Below, in pieces: positions 1-8,041 of a DNA stretch of 64,000 nt. The DNA is taken from positions 1 through 64,000 of the forward strand of contig NZ_JBHIKY010000001.1 in assembly GCF_042139015.1 (NCBI RefSeq). The letters run 5' to 3'. Position numbers and translations under genes: made by a program. Positions within the stretch are counted from its first letter, which is position 1. Each line of letters begins with the position of its first letter. Under the pieces are notes generated by a model that had not been told where the DNA came from, did not search any database, and was given only the letters and a program-made list of their open reading frames with translations. Source of the stretch: JBHIKY01 sp042139015. Lineage in GTDB: Bacteria; Bacillota; Bacilli; Bacillales; Marinococcaceae.

Positions 1-2
1 GC

Positions 3-59
3 GGGCTGGGCTTGACGCTTCTGCGAGATCATCTACGATTGAAACATAGGGAAGAATGA
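3..59 (+). CDS. possible 3' end of an unidentified gene entering from the left edge
   Basis: One frame is open from the window edge to a TGA at 57-59 and reads GLGLTLLRDHLRLKHREE. GLGL followed by a short basic tail would fit the end of an ATPase-like or other soluble protein, but 18 residues cannot identify a family and the frame may be chance. Confidence 0.2.
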   Translation, partial: GLGLTLLRDHLRLKHREE

Positions 60-300
60 TCTGTAGCTGTCACCATCGCATCATTCCTATTCTGTTAAAG
101 GGTGTCCACTTTCTTGACAGAGGTCCATCATGTCCGGCAAACCAATAAAACCAGGCTGTTTGGAGCATTTAGCGGAATCAGTGTCCGCGTAACCTGATGT
201 CGTTTCACGACATTTGAGTTTTTCGCAAATTTAGCCTGCAATAAATCCGAAGACCTGGCCCCATCCAGCTTGCGTTTTCAGTAGATCTTAAGCATAGAAG
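60..300. other. intergenic stretch, no gene recognised
   Basis: No open frame with a ribosome site was seen. It holds one copy of the CGGAAC/GTCCG short repeat at 171-192 and a small CGTTTCACGACATTTG stretch near 201-216. The rest is unremarkable. Confidence 0.5.
171..192 (+). repeat. CGGAAC...GTCCG short repeat, copy 1
   Basis: Reads AGCGGAATCAGTGTCCGCGT followed by AA, and matches copies near 38.7, 46.3 and 57.1 kb. An upstream GTCCGGCAA at about 133-141 and a CTGTTTGGA between them match the layout of the double copy at 38641-38712. The function is unknown. Confidence 0.5.
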
Positions 301-341
301 AAAAGCCAGCTATTAAGGTTGCACTGACCTTAAGCTGGCTT
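301..341 (-). terminator. rho-independent terminator of the histidine kinase operon
   Basis: AAGCCAGCT (303-311) pairs with AGCTGGCTT (333-341), with TAAGGT/ACCTTA extending the stem inside. On the minus strand it is followed by TTTTCTTC. It begins two bases beyond the kinase stop codon. Confidence 0.8.
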
Positions 342-343
342 AA

Positions 344-1744
344 TTATTGTATCGGCAGTCGTATTATGAATGTGGTGCCTCTGCCTTGTTCACTTTTGAC
401 ATCTATGGTGCCGTCATGCAGTTCCACCAACCGTTTAACGACAGAGAGGCCGAGTCCGAACTCCCCAAAAGTGATATTTGTTCTCGATAAATCCGCCTTG
501 TAAAAACGTCTCCAGATCGATTCAATTTTCTCCGGCTCAATGCCGATGCCGGTATCTTCAATTTCAAAAATGGCTGCATCATTCTGCTGCCTGGCCCTCA
601 GCCACACCTGCCCCTTTTCGGTAAATTGAAGACTGTTTTTTGTAATGTTCATTAGAATTTGAATCAGGCGGTCGTAATCGGCATACACCATCACTTCTTC
701 ACTCGAATCAATGATGATTTCGTTCTCCTTTTCCTCAGCCTGTATCACGAGAAATTCTTTAATAACCTCCAAAATTTCGCTTGCCTGAATCGTATTCTTC
801 TGCAGGGTGATCTGGTTGGAGCGGATTTTTTCGTAATCAAGGTTTTCATTTACAAGCCGGATAAGCCGTTTGGTTTCCTGACCGATTAACTGAAGTCCCT
901 TTTCTTTTTCTGACTCCTCAATCATGTTCCGTTCTATTCCTTCAATTACCCCGTTTATAGTCGTTAAAGGCGTTCTCATTTCATGAGAAACATCGGCAAT
1001 AAACTGGCGTCTCCGGTTTTCGAGGCTTTCAATTTCTTCATTGGATTTTTTGATTTTCACCGTCATTTCATGAAAATCATTAGCCAGTTCACCGATTTCA
1101 TCAAAATCAGAGGACGGGACATCTACGTCATAATCTCCCCTTGCAACGGCTGAGGTTGCATGACGGAGCCTTTCAATTCGATTTACGTGGAATCGTGATA
1201 ATACATAGCTCAGCAGCAGGGCTGATGCCAGGGCAATGAATACTGTATATAGTAAAAAATTGTTGATTTGACTTATCATTTCGGCGGAGTTACTGATTGG
1301 TGAAACGAGTAAAATCCCGCCGGCAAGCGCTCCGCCTTCAAAATAAGGGAGAACGACAAGTGAAACGGTCTGATCAAACCGTGCCACATCCCTCGTAATT
1401 TCCAATTTAGACCCCTGCTGGATCTGTTCCCACTCTTCTTCGGTCAGCTGAGGGTTGCGATATTCCCCCGTAACAGGATATAGCACTCGGCCCTCGTTAT
1501 CAAACACGCTGAAATCAATATTTCGTCCCTGCAGGATTAACGTGTATGGCTGAAGATCTGCCCCTGTCCGGCCGCGGTTAATATCATAGAGTATATCCTC
1601 CCCATAGCTGGTCAGTTCATCGACTTTGTCCTCATAAACAAACTCTTCCATATAATGAACAAACAGCAGGCCGAGCAATATAATTGCGAGTATGGAAACA
1701 CCAACGTGGCTGATAAGCAGCTGATACATATATCTAATTTTCAT
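344..1744 (-). CDS. two-component sensor histidine kinase (HAMP, HisKA, HATPase_c)
   Basis: A 466-residue membrane kinase that should autophosphorylate and pass phosphate to the OmpR-type regulator encoded just upstream. TM1 is at about 7-27 and TM2 at about 160-182, enclosing a ~130-residue extracellular sensor region with no recognised ligand domain. HAMP follows at about 180-235. The H-box SHEMRTP puts the phospho-acceptor at His254. The C-terminal ATPase domain shows the N-box ITKNSLQFT, DTGIGI and a FGLGLSVVKR G2-box. The start overlaps the regulator stop by 11 bases, indicating translational coupling. The stimulus cannot be read from sequence. Architecture resembles B. subtilis YclK/CssS-type kinases, but no orthology is claimed. 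Confidence 0.92.
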   Translation of the reverse strand: MKIRYMYQLLISHVGVSILAIILLGLLFVHYMEEFVYEDKVDELTSYGEDILYDINRGRTGADLQPYTLILQGRNIDFSVFDNEGRVLYPVTGEYRNPQLTEEEWEQIQQGSKLEITRDVARFDQTVSLVVLPYFEGGALAGGILLVSPISNSAEMISQINNFLLYTVFIALASALLLSYVLSRFHVNRIERLRHATSAVARGDYDVDVPSSDFDEIGELANDFHEMTVKIKKSNEEIESLENRRRQFIADVSHEMRTPLTTINGVIEGIERNMIEESEKEKGLQLIGQETKRLIRLVNENLDYEKIRSNQITLQKNTIQASEILEVIKEFLVIQAEEKENEIIIDSSEEVMVYADYDRLIQILMNITKNSLQFTEKGQVWLRARQQNDAAIFEIEDTGIGIEPEKIESIWRRFYKADLSRTNITFGEFGLGLSVVKRLVELHDGTIDVKSEQGRGTTFIIRLPIQ

Positions 1745-2432
1745 GACTGTTCTCTACCTCATCGAACTTATACCCGACTCCCCACACCGTGATGAAAAAA
1801 GAATAGTGGTCAGCTTGAAATTTTCTCCGCAGCCGCTTAATATGAACGTCCACCGTTCTTTCATCTCCGTAAAAATCATAGCCCCACACCTGTTCGAGCA
1901 GTTGTTCCCGGCTGAAGACCTGGCGGGGATGCTGAAGGAGATAAAATAATAGGTCAAATTCCTTTGGCGTCAGATTGGAAACGGTCTCTCCCTGAAAGAA
2001 AACTTCTCTAGTCTCTTTATTGATCCGGAAGAAACGTGTCTCTGTCACATTTTTTTCAGGAGCGGCGGCTGCTGCGGTCCTCCGTGTTACTGCTTTGATC
2101 CTCGCCATTAATGCGAGCGGACTAAACGGCTTCGTTACATAATCGTCTGCCCCCATTTCAAAACCGATGACCTGGTCAGACTCACTGTCCTTGGCAGTCA
2201 GCATAATAATAGGAACCGTACCTTTTTCTTCCCGAATTTTTCGGCAGAGCGTCACACCGTCCATTCCAGGAAGCATCCAGTCAATAATCAAAAGGTCCCA
2301 TCCGCCATCTTTGTAACGTTGATAGCCTTTTAATCCATCTGTTTCAAATGTACTTTCCATGCCTTCTTTTGAAAAAAACATTTCCAGCATGGAACGGACA
2401 CTTTCATTGTCTTCTATTACTAAAATCTTCAT
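1734..2432 (-). CDS. OmpR/PhoB-family response regulator
   Basis: A receiver domain (about 1-115) has acidic residues ED at 8-9, phospho-acceptor Asp51 in IIDWMLPG, and Lys in VTKPFSP. A winged-helix effector domain (about 135-228) follows, with LTPKEFDLL and RTVDVHIKRLRRK typical of the trans-reg C family. The start is placed at ATG 2432 (MKILVIEDN), preceded by AGGTGTTAGG; an in-frame TTG/ATG pair 15-18 bases upstream lacks a better site. It is cotranscribed with the kinase downstream and diverges from aldA across about 120 bases. Whether it controls aldA is unknown. Confidence 0.92.
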   Translation of the reverse strand: MKILVIEDNESVRSMLEMFFSKEGMESTFETDGLKGYQRYKDGGWDLLIIDWMLPGMDGVTLCRKIREEKGTVPIIMLTAKDSESDQVIGFEMGADDYVTKPFSPLALMARIKAVTRRTAAAAAPEKNVTETRFFRINKETREVFFQGETVSNLTPKEFDLLFYLLQHPRQVFSREQLLEQVWGYDFYGDERTVDVHIKRLRRKFQADHYSFFITVWGVGYKFDEVENSHEN

Positions 2433-2553
2433 CCTAACACCTGCCATCAAGCGTTCTCATTTGGTTGTAAGTTTACCATACGTGCTTCCGGGAATGTTTA
2501 AAACCATAAAAATGTGGAATAGAACAATCACGTTCCATCCTAGGAGGTATATC

Positions 2554-4002
2554 ATGACAACTTATAAACATTATATCAATAATAAATGGATTACATCCGA
2601 TCATGACGAGACTATTGAAGTTCTTAATCCTGCCACAGAAGAAGTCATTTCTACGATTCCTTCCGGCTCAAGAAAGGAAACAGAGCTTGCGATTGAAGCG
2701 GCGGATCTTGCTTTTAAGAATTGGAGCAGGACGCCTGTCATTGAACGGGCAGAATACTTGACGAAAATTGCAGATGTTTTTGAGGAAAATAAGGATCACC
2801 TCGCCCGTTGTCTCACGCAGGAGAACGGGAAGGTTCTTTCTCTGTCTGAAGCCGAGGTTGATACAGCTGTAGATTATTTTCGATATATGGCAGGCTGGGC
2901 ACGGAAGTATGAAGGGGAAATCTTAGATAGCGACCGCCCGAATGAAAATATTTTAGTTATGAAAAAGCCGATTGGAGTCATTGGCGGTATCATCCCATGG
3001 AACTTTCCTATATTTATTTTTGCAAGAAAGGTTGCACCTGCACTCCTTACAGGGTGTACAGTTGTGATTAAACCTGCTCAGGTAACTCCGAATACAACAG
3101 GAGAAATGATAAACCTTATTAATGAGCTTGATCTCCCGAAAGGCGTTTTAAACGTTGTATATGGAAAAGGCTCCACCGTTGGCAATACGCTAGCTTCCCA
3201 TAAAAAAATTGGCATGGTTTCCATGACCGGAAGCAAGCCGGCAGGTACCGCAGTGATGGAAGCCGCAGCACAGGGAATTACGAAGGTAAATCTCGAGCTT
3301 GGCGGCAAAGCTCCTGCCATTGTCACAAGGCATGCTGATTTAGACACAGCGGTAGAAAATATTTATCTTTCCCGAACAATTAACAATGGACAGGCCTGTA
3401 CAAATGCGGAGCGTGTTTATGTTCATGAAAGCGTAGCGGAAGAGTTTACCGAGCGGCTGATTGATAAAATGAAAAAAGCGAAAATCGGCGATTCCTTAGA
3501 GGATAGCAGCGCTGAAATCGGCCCGCTAGTGAATAAAGATCAGCTTGATGGTGTCGTAGATATGGTAAAAGAAGCAGTCAGTGCCGGAGCTACAGTCCGT
3601 ACCGGTGGACAGACAGCAGGTAATGGCAGAGGATATTATTATGTACCTACGGTGCTTACTGATGTTTCGCAGGAAATGAATGTTATCCAGGATGAAATAT
3701 TCGGTCCGGTCATACCAGTAATGACCTACAGCACAATGGATGAAGTAATAAAAAAAGCCAATGATACAGAATATGGTCTTTCTTCGTCCATCTTCAGCGA
3801 TAATTATCATGAAATTATGAGGGCCGCCAATGAACTAAAATTCGGAGAAACCTTTGTAAACCGTGAAAACTTTGAAGCCATTCAAGGCTTCCACGCCGGC
3901 CGAAAGCAATCCGGAATCGGCGGGGCGGATGGACGCCATGGTCTCGAGGAACATCTCGAAACTCACGTGGTGTATATGCAGTATAAAGAAGATATGCAGT
4001 GA
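2554..4002 (+). CDS. aldA: AldA-like lactaldehyde/glycolaldehyde dehydrogenase
   Basis: A 482-residue NAD(P)-dependent aldehyde dehydrogenase. It is full length for the family and closely resembles E. coli AldA, including the C-terminal INRENFEAMQGFHAG-type and SGIGGADGRHG segments (here EAIQGFHAG). Catalytic Cys282 lies in GQACTNAE and general-base Glu248 in LELGGKAP. The cofactor-site segment is IPWNFP. AldA oxidises L-lactaldehyde and glycolaldehyde, products of 6-deoxyhexose and pentose breakdown, which fits the sugar island next door, though that link is inference. Start chosen at ATG 2554 behind TAGGAGG; the frame is open further upstream, but that part runs into the divergent regulator gene. 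Confidence 0.88.
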   Translation: MTTYKHYINNKWITSDHDETIEVLNPATEEVISTIPSGSRKETELAIEAADLAFKNWSRTPVIERAEYLTKIADVFEENKDHLARCLTQENGKVLSLSEAEVDTAVDYFRYMAGWARKYEGEILDSDRPNENILVMKKPIGVIGGIIPWNFPIFIFARKVAPALLTGCTVVIKPAQVTPNTTGEMINLINELDLPKGVLNVVYGKGSTVGNTLASHKKIGMVSMTGSKPAGTAVMEAAAQGITKVNLELGGKAPAIVTRHADLDTAVENIYLSRTINNGQACTNAERVYVHESVAEEFTERLIDKMKKAKIGDSLEDSSAEIGPLVNKDQLDGVVDMVKEAVSAGATVRTGGQTAGNGRGYYYVPTVLTDVSQEMNVIQDEIFGPVIPVMTYSTMDEVIKKANDTEYGLSSSIFSDNYHEIMRAANELKFGETFVNRENFEAIQGFHAGRKQSGIGGADGRHGLEEHLETHVVYMQYKEDMQ

Positions 4003-4054
4003 GCTGAATAATTTTTTATGAAACTTTCTTAACCAAATGGTATTTATCGAAGAA

Positions 4055-4089
4055 ATGGAGCCTTGGGCAGACGCCGGGCTCCATTTTTG
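4055..4089. terminator. bidirectional terminator between convergent genes
   Basis: ATGGAGCC (4055-4062) pairs with GGCTCCAT (4077-4084), followed by TTTTT on the plus strand and ATTTCTTC on the minus strand. It separates aldA from the end of the pectin island operon. Confidence 0.8.
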
Positions 4090-4090
4090 C

Positions 4091-5266
4091 TTATTGATTT
4101 GTAATAAGTCCTCCGCGTTGAGCCCATACCGCTGCTTCAATGTCGCTCGGAAGCCTCCATTTCTCATAACACTGTTTCAGGACAGCTTCGAGTCCTTCAA
4201 CTTCCCTGCGCTTCTCTTCTTTATTATAGTGTATGACTGCCTCCGGAAAATCAATTGCTTCCGGCACAGACTCATGAAGTCCATTGATGCATTTCACGTG
4301 GGTTAAAGCCGCTTCAGGTCCGCACATTGGTTCTGACTCATTCTTTTCAATCATTTCAATACAGCGGTGAATTTTGATAGAACGCTCTTTTTCAGGGTCG
4401 CTGTAAGTTTTAACAGTGCCATCTGCCATAACTGCTTTCATTGGCTCATATCGATTATAAGTAATCACTGCCTTTTCAAACTCATATTCAAATACTGGTC
4501 CAAGCTGTTCGGCTACTGCATGAGCTGCAAAGAAATAAAAATCAGCTCCATTTTCGGTGGTGCCTTTCAGAGCGCAAGTATCAAACGTTTCGATGGGATT
4601 GGCCCTGTACAGCTCAGCTGTTATTTCTGTAATATCAGTACTTTTGTACTGTTTGTCCCCGAGTATATAAAACATATTATGCAGAAAATGTGATGTAGCG
4701 TTATTGGCCACGCTGTCAAATATTAAACTTCCGGCACTGCTGTATTTTTTACCTGCCCACGGAGACCTTGCATAATAGTCATCGTTTCGCGGCCAGAGCG
4801 CCAGCGTTTTTAAGCGTTTGGCCTTTCCAAAGGCACCGTTAAGAATATCCTTTTTCAGCTCTTGGATAGAGCTGCTGAATGACCAGTTAAAGCCGATCGC
4901 TACAAACTTACTCTTTTCACTTTTTAATGCGATAATCTGTTCGGCTTCCTCAACGCTAGGACTCATGGGCTTTTCACAAAGGACATTGCTGTTATTTTCC
5001 AGCGCACAGATTGTCTGAGCTGTATGAAAATGAATCGGGGTTGAAATGACAGCCAGATCTGCGCTGTGTGACTCATAAAAAGCTTCTAAGGAAGCGTACA
5101 CAGGAATATTTCTTGATTTAATCTCTTCATAGTAATCACTTTTTTCCGGATAAATATCAACAACGCCTTCTATATAATCAAGCAGGTCGTTTTCCCGCAT
5201 TTCTCTGAGATAGTCATTTCCATACCCGCCGATACCAACGAGAACTATTGCTAATGATCGTTTCAT
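4091..5266 (-). CDS. Gfo/Idh/MocA-family oxidoreductase
   Basis: A 391-residue NAD(P)-dependent dehydrogenase with an N-terminal Rossmann fold (VLVGIGGYG, residues about 7-15), the family signature CEKPMSPS around 92-99, and a C-terminal alpha/beta domain that normally holds the substrate. Such enzymes oxidise or reduce sugars, uronates and related polyols; the exact substrate is not visible. Start placed at ATG 5266 with AGGAG seven bases upstream; the extension to 5302 overlaps the preceding gene. It is the last gene of a minus-strand run beginning with the ABC binding protein at 17.5 kb, 20 bases after another dehydrogenase of the same family. Confidence 0.85.
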   Translation of the reverse strand: MKRSLAIVLVGIGGYGNDYLREMRENDLLDYIEGVVDIYPEKSDYYEEIKSRNIPVYASLEAFYESHSADLAVISTPIHFHTAQTICALENNSNVLCEKPMSPSVEEAEQIIALKSEKSKFVAIGFNWSFSSSIQELKKDILNGAFGKAKRLKTLALWPRNDDYYARSPWAGKKYSSAGSLIFDSVANNATSHFLHNMFYILGDKQYKSTDITEITAELYRANPIETFDTCALKGTTENGADFYFFAAHAVAEQLGPVFEYEFEKAVITYNRYEPMKAVMADGTVKTYSDPEKERSIKIHRCIEMIEKNESEPMCGPEAALTHVKCINGLHESVPEAIDFPEAVIHYNKEEKRREVEGLEAVLKQCYEKWRLPSDIEAAVWAQRGGLITNQ

Positions 5267-5286
5267 TTTCCTGCTCCTCTCTCCAG

Positions 5287-6363
5287 TCACTTTTCGAGCC
5301 AATTTGCTTTTTCCTGTGCCTCAAGACATAGCTCTGCTGCTTTGAAGGCGTGTCCCTGAGTCATCGCATTTTCCGTACCATGCATGCAATCATGTATCAG
5401 GTCACGATAGTAGGGATACCCGACTTGCCCTGTCAGCGAAAAATACCTCTCCCCCTCATGATTGACAAGAAACAGATGATTGGGCCCAGTATCTTTTGTT
5501 ACGTCAAGGTTCTTCCTGAGTTCAATATAGCCATCTGTACCAAGGATGACCGTTCGTCCGTCCCCCCAGGTGGGCAGTCCGTCCGGTGTCAGCCAATCTA
5601 CACGGAAATAATTCACAGCCCCATTATCTGCTGTTAAGGAAGCTTCGCCAAAATCCTCCAATTCCGGAAATTGTTTATTTTTATAATTGGCAACGTTACT
5701 TAGGGTCACATGCGCTGATGCTGCCCCCGTGAAATACAAAAACTGTTCAATTTGATGACTGCCAATATCACACAAAATTCCGCCGTACATCTCTTTTTTG
5801 AAAAACCAGTCCGGCCTTGCCGGTGCATTTAAACGGTGCGGCCCTGTTCCAATAACCTGAACAACTCTGCCGATTGCTCCTTCATCTATCAGCTGACCGG
5901 CAAACACCGCACTTTCCACCGCTACTCTTTCACTATAATTGATCGCCCATTTCAGCCCGGTTTCCTCCGTTTTAGCCTTCGCTATTTCAAGCTGCTCTTT
6001 CGCCGTGAAAGGGGTTTTCGCAGTGAAATAATGTTTGCCGGCGCTTAATATCTCAAGACCAAGGTCTCCACGCTGAGAGGGTACAGCGGCAGCGGCTACC
6101 ATCTGAACTTCGTGATCCTCCAGTATTTCAGCTTTCGAAGCAGCCTGCCTGACACCTGGAAATTTTTTTAAAAAATGATTTATTTTCTCCCTGTCCTCAT
6201 CAAACACCCATTTCAGTTCAGCGCCGGCTTCCATCAGCTTTTCACACATTCCGTTTATATGTCCGTGCTCAAGCCCGATGGCAGCTATCGTAAATTCTCC
6301 CGGCCCTGCTGCTTTCCCAGGTTTAGGCTTAGGACGGTAATCTATCGTATTTGAACCGCTCAT
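5287..6363 (-). CDS. Gfo/Idh/MocA-family oxidoreductase
   Basis: A 358-residue dehydrogenase. The N-terminal fold is atypical: it begins FTIAAIGLEHGHINGM rather than a strict GxGxxG, as in some paralogues that use a modified nucleotide site. The expected EKP motif is replaced by TAKTPFTAKE near residues 114-123, so the catalytic lysine position is kept in a divergent context. The C-terminal domain has GGILCDIGSHQIEQF, a typical substrate-side motif. ATG 6363 follows AAGGAG. It lies in tandem with a second dehydrogenase, suggesting paired oxidation steps or sequential epimerisation of a pectin-derived sugar (inference). Confidence 0.8.
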   Translation of the reverse strand: MSGSNTIDYRPKPKPGKAAGPGEFTIAAIGLEHGHINGMCEKLMEAGAELKWVFDEDREKINHFLKKFPGVRQAASKAEILEDHEVQMVAAAAVPSQRGDLGLEILSAGKHYFTAKTPFTAKEQLEIAKAKTEETGLKWAINYSERVAVESAVFAGQLIDEGAIGRVVQVIGTGPHRLNAPARPDWFFKKEMYGGILCDIGSHQIEQFLYFTGAASAHVTLSNVANYKNKQFPELEDFGEASLTADNGAVNYFRVDWLTPDGLPTWGDGRTVILGTDGYIELRKNLDVTKDTGPNHLFLVNHEGERYFSLTGQVGYPYYRDLIHDCMHGTENAMTQGHAFKAAELCLEAQEKANWLEK

Positions 6364-6433
6364 TCCTGACCGCTCCTTACAAACACATAATAATTATCCT
6401 ATCATTGTAAGGGATTATTCAGCTTTATTCTTA

Positions 6434-8035
6434 TTAATCCCGAATATCCTTCTCAGATTCGGAAATGGTTTTTTCCAAATCAGTTTTCTTATACTCTGAA
6501 GGGGTCAACCCGGTATGTTTTTTAAAAACCTGGCTGAAATAACGAGGGTTATTTCCGAATCCAACTTCTTCCGCTACCTCAAACACTTTCGGCTCTTCCG
6601 TCTGCTCGATCAGCTCCATCGCCTTTGCCATCCGCTGTCTCATTAAATAAGCAGAAAATTTCTCCCCTGTTTCTTTTTTGAATAATTTTCCGAGGTAATC
6701 AGAATTCATGTAAAATACATCAGATGCAACGAAGGACAACGATAACGTTTCTTCTTTAATATGTTCATGAGCGTATGCAATAACCTGGTTCACCAGATCG
6801 TTTTGTGTCCTTTTCTTCGCATCATAGTTCATTTCTGCGATTTCACCGGCCACGTTCTTCATAAAATTCTCGATTTCAGGTAGAGTGGAAAACGTATGAA
6901 ATTCTTTTATTTTTTCAAACATTTGATCCATCACTTCTATTTTCGTCTGTCTGATCATGGACATGAATAATTCGATGCAGTGAGAGCGCACGACTTGAAC
7001 CTCTTCTTTTGTTTTTACTAATTCCTTGAAAAATTGATCAAGTATCAGCCTAACATTTTTTTCATTTCCACTGCGAATGGCCAGGATTAGTTCCTCATGA
7101 TCAAAGGAAAAGGCTTTGTGGGGCGCTGTCTCTCCAGCATTAATATCATCCGCAGTAATAATGCCGCCGCTCCCTAAATAAAATTGGTGGGCCAGGCCAT
7201 CGAGAATCTCCTGATATAACGGACGAAGCTCCGTAATCGAGTTTGTTGTGCTGATGGAGGTGGTGAAAGTACTTTTATAATAAGTCTCCCATGTTTCCTG
7301 TACTTGTTTTACTTGTTCAAGTAAAGACTCTGGTGGCGATTCTTCCACTAACAGGACAATCCTTTCAGAAATGATCGTAGAAAGAAGAATACGCTGCTCA
7401 TTTTCTAATTGTTTGGTCACCAATTCTTTTAAGGAAAACAGCTTTTCAAAATTGCCTTCCTCGTCATCCAGAACAAATGCAAGCAGTCTATACGATTCCG
7501 ACCGTTCTTCAATCCCGAACAATTCCTTGTAAAAATCCAATTCTTTTCTATCGTATTTTTTGTTTATAATGAATTCACGCAAAAATTGTTCCTTCGCTTT
7601 TGGGATAACCTTTTTCAGGCTTGTTTGTATTTCTTCAATAAAACGCTCTTTTTCTGCTCCGCTCTGCAGTTCCTCGACCAGCTGCTTTAAAGCTTCTTCA
7701 ATTTTCTTTTCATTGCTCGGCTTTAAAAGGTAATGCTTGACCCCGCATCGCATAGCTGTTTTGGCAAATTCAAACTCATCATATCCTGAGAGCACGACAA
7801 AGCGGATTTCCGGAAGCACCTCATGAACAGCTTCAATAAGCTCTATTCCATTCATGCCCGGCATTTTTATATCAGTCACTACGATATCAGGAGGGTTTTT
7901 TTGAATCATTTCAAAGGCCATTTTGCCGTTATAGGCCTTGCCAGCCAGCCGGGTGCCGCATTCTTCCCAATTAACCAGCATCGATATTCCTTCCAATATA
8001 TTTATTTCATCATCGACTACGAGCACATTATACAT
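6434..8035 (-). CDS. yesN: YesN-like response regulator with AraC-type DNA-binding domain
   Basis: 533 residues. The N-terminal receiver domain (about 1-120) has DDE at 8-10, phospho-acceptor Asp55 (VTDIKMPG) and Lys in LLKPSNE. A ~280-residue central region is variable in this family. Two AraC-type helix-turn-helix motifs sit at about 420-520 (VASDVFYMNSDYLGKLFKK and EVGFGNNPRYFSQVFKK). Only six bases separate it from the upstream YesM-like kinase gene, its evident partner. In B. subtilis YesMN sits in the rhamnogalacturonan operon, matching the YesL, ABC importer and pectate lyase genes here. The symbol denotes family resemblance. Confidence 0.85.
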   Translation of the reverse strand: MYNVLVVDDEINILEGISMLVNWEECGTRLAGKAYNGKMAFEMIQKNPPDIVVTDIKMPGMNGIELIEAVHEVLPEIRFVVLSGYDEFEFAKTAMRCGVKHYLLKPSNEKKIEEALKQLVEELQSGAEKERFIEEIQTSLKKVIPKAKEQFLREFIINKKYDRKELDFYKELFGIEERSESYRLLAFVLDDEEGNFEKLFSLKELVTKQLENEQRILLSTIISERIVLLVEESPPESLLEQVKQVQETWETYYKSTFTTSISTTNSITELRPLYQEILDGLAHQFYLGSGGIITADDINAGETAPHKAFSFDHEELILAIRSGNEKNVRLILDQFFKELVKTKEEVQVVRSHCIELFMSMIRQTKIEVMDQMFEKIKEFHTFSTLPEIENFMKNVAGEIAEMNYDAKKRTQNDLVNQVIAYAHEHIKEETLSLSFVASDVFYMNSDYLGKLFKKETGEKFSAYLMRQRMAKAMELIEQTEEPKVFEVAEEVGFGNNPRYFSQVFKKHTGLTPSEYKKTDLEKTISESEKDIRD

Positions 8036-8041
8036 CCGGCC

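Noticed and set aside
2359..2553. N-terminal extension of the aldehyde dehydrogenase frame
   Set aside because: It overlaps the divergent response regulator gene, while ATG 2554 has a strong ribosome site and matches the usual AldA start.
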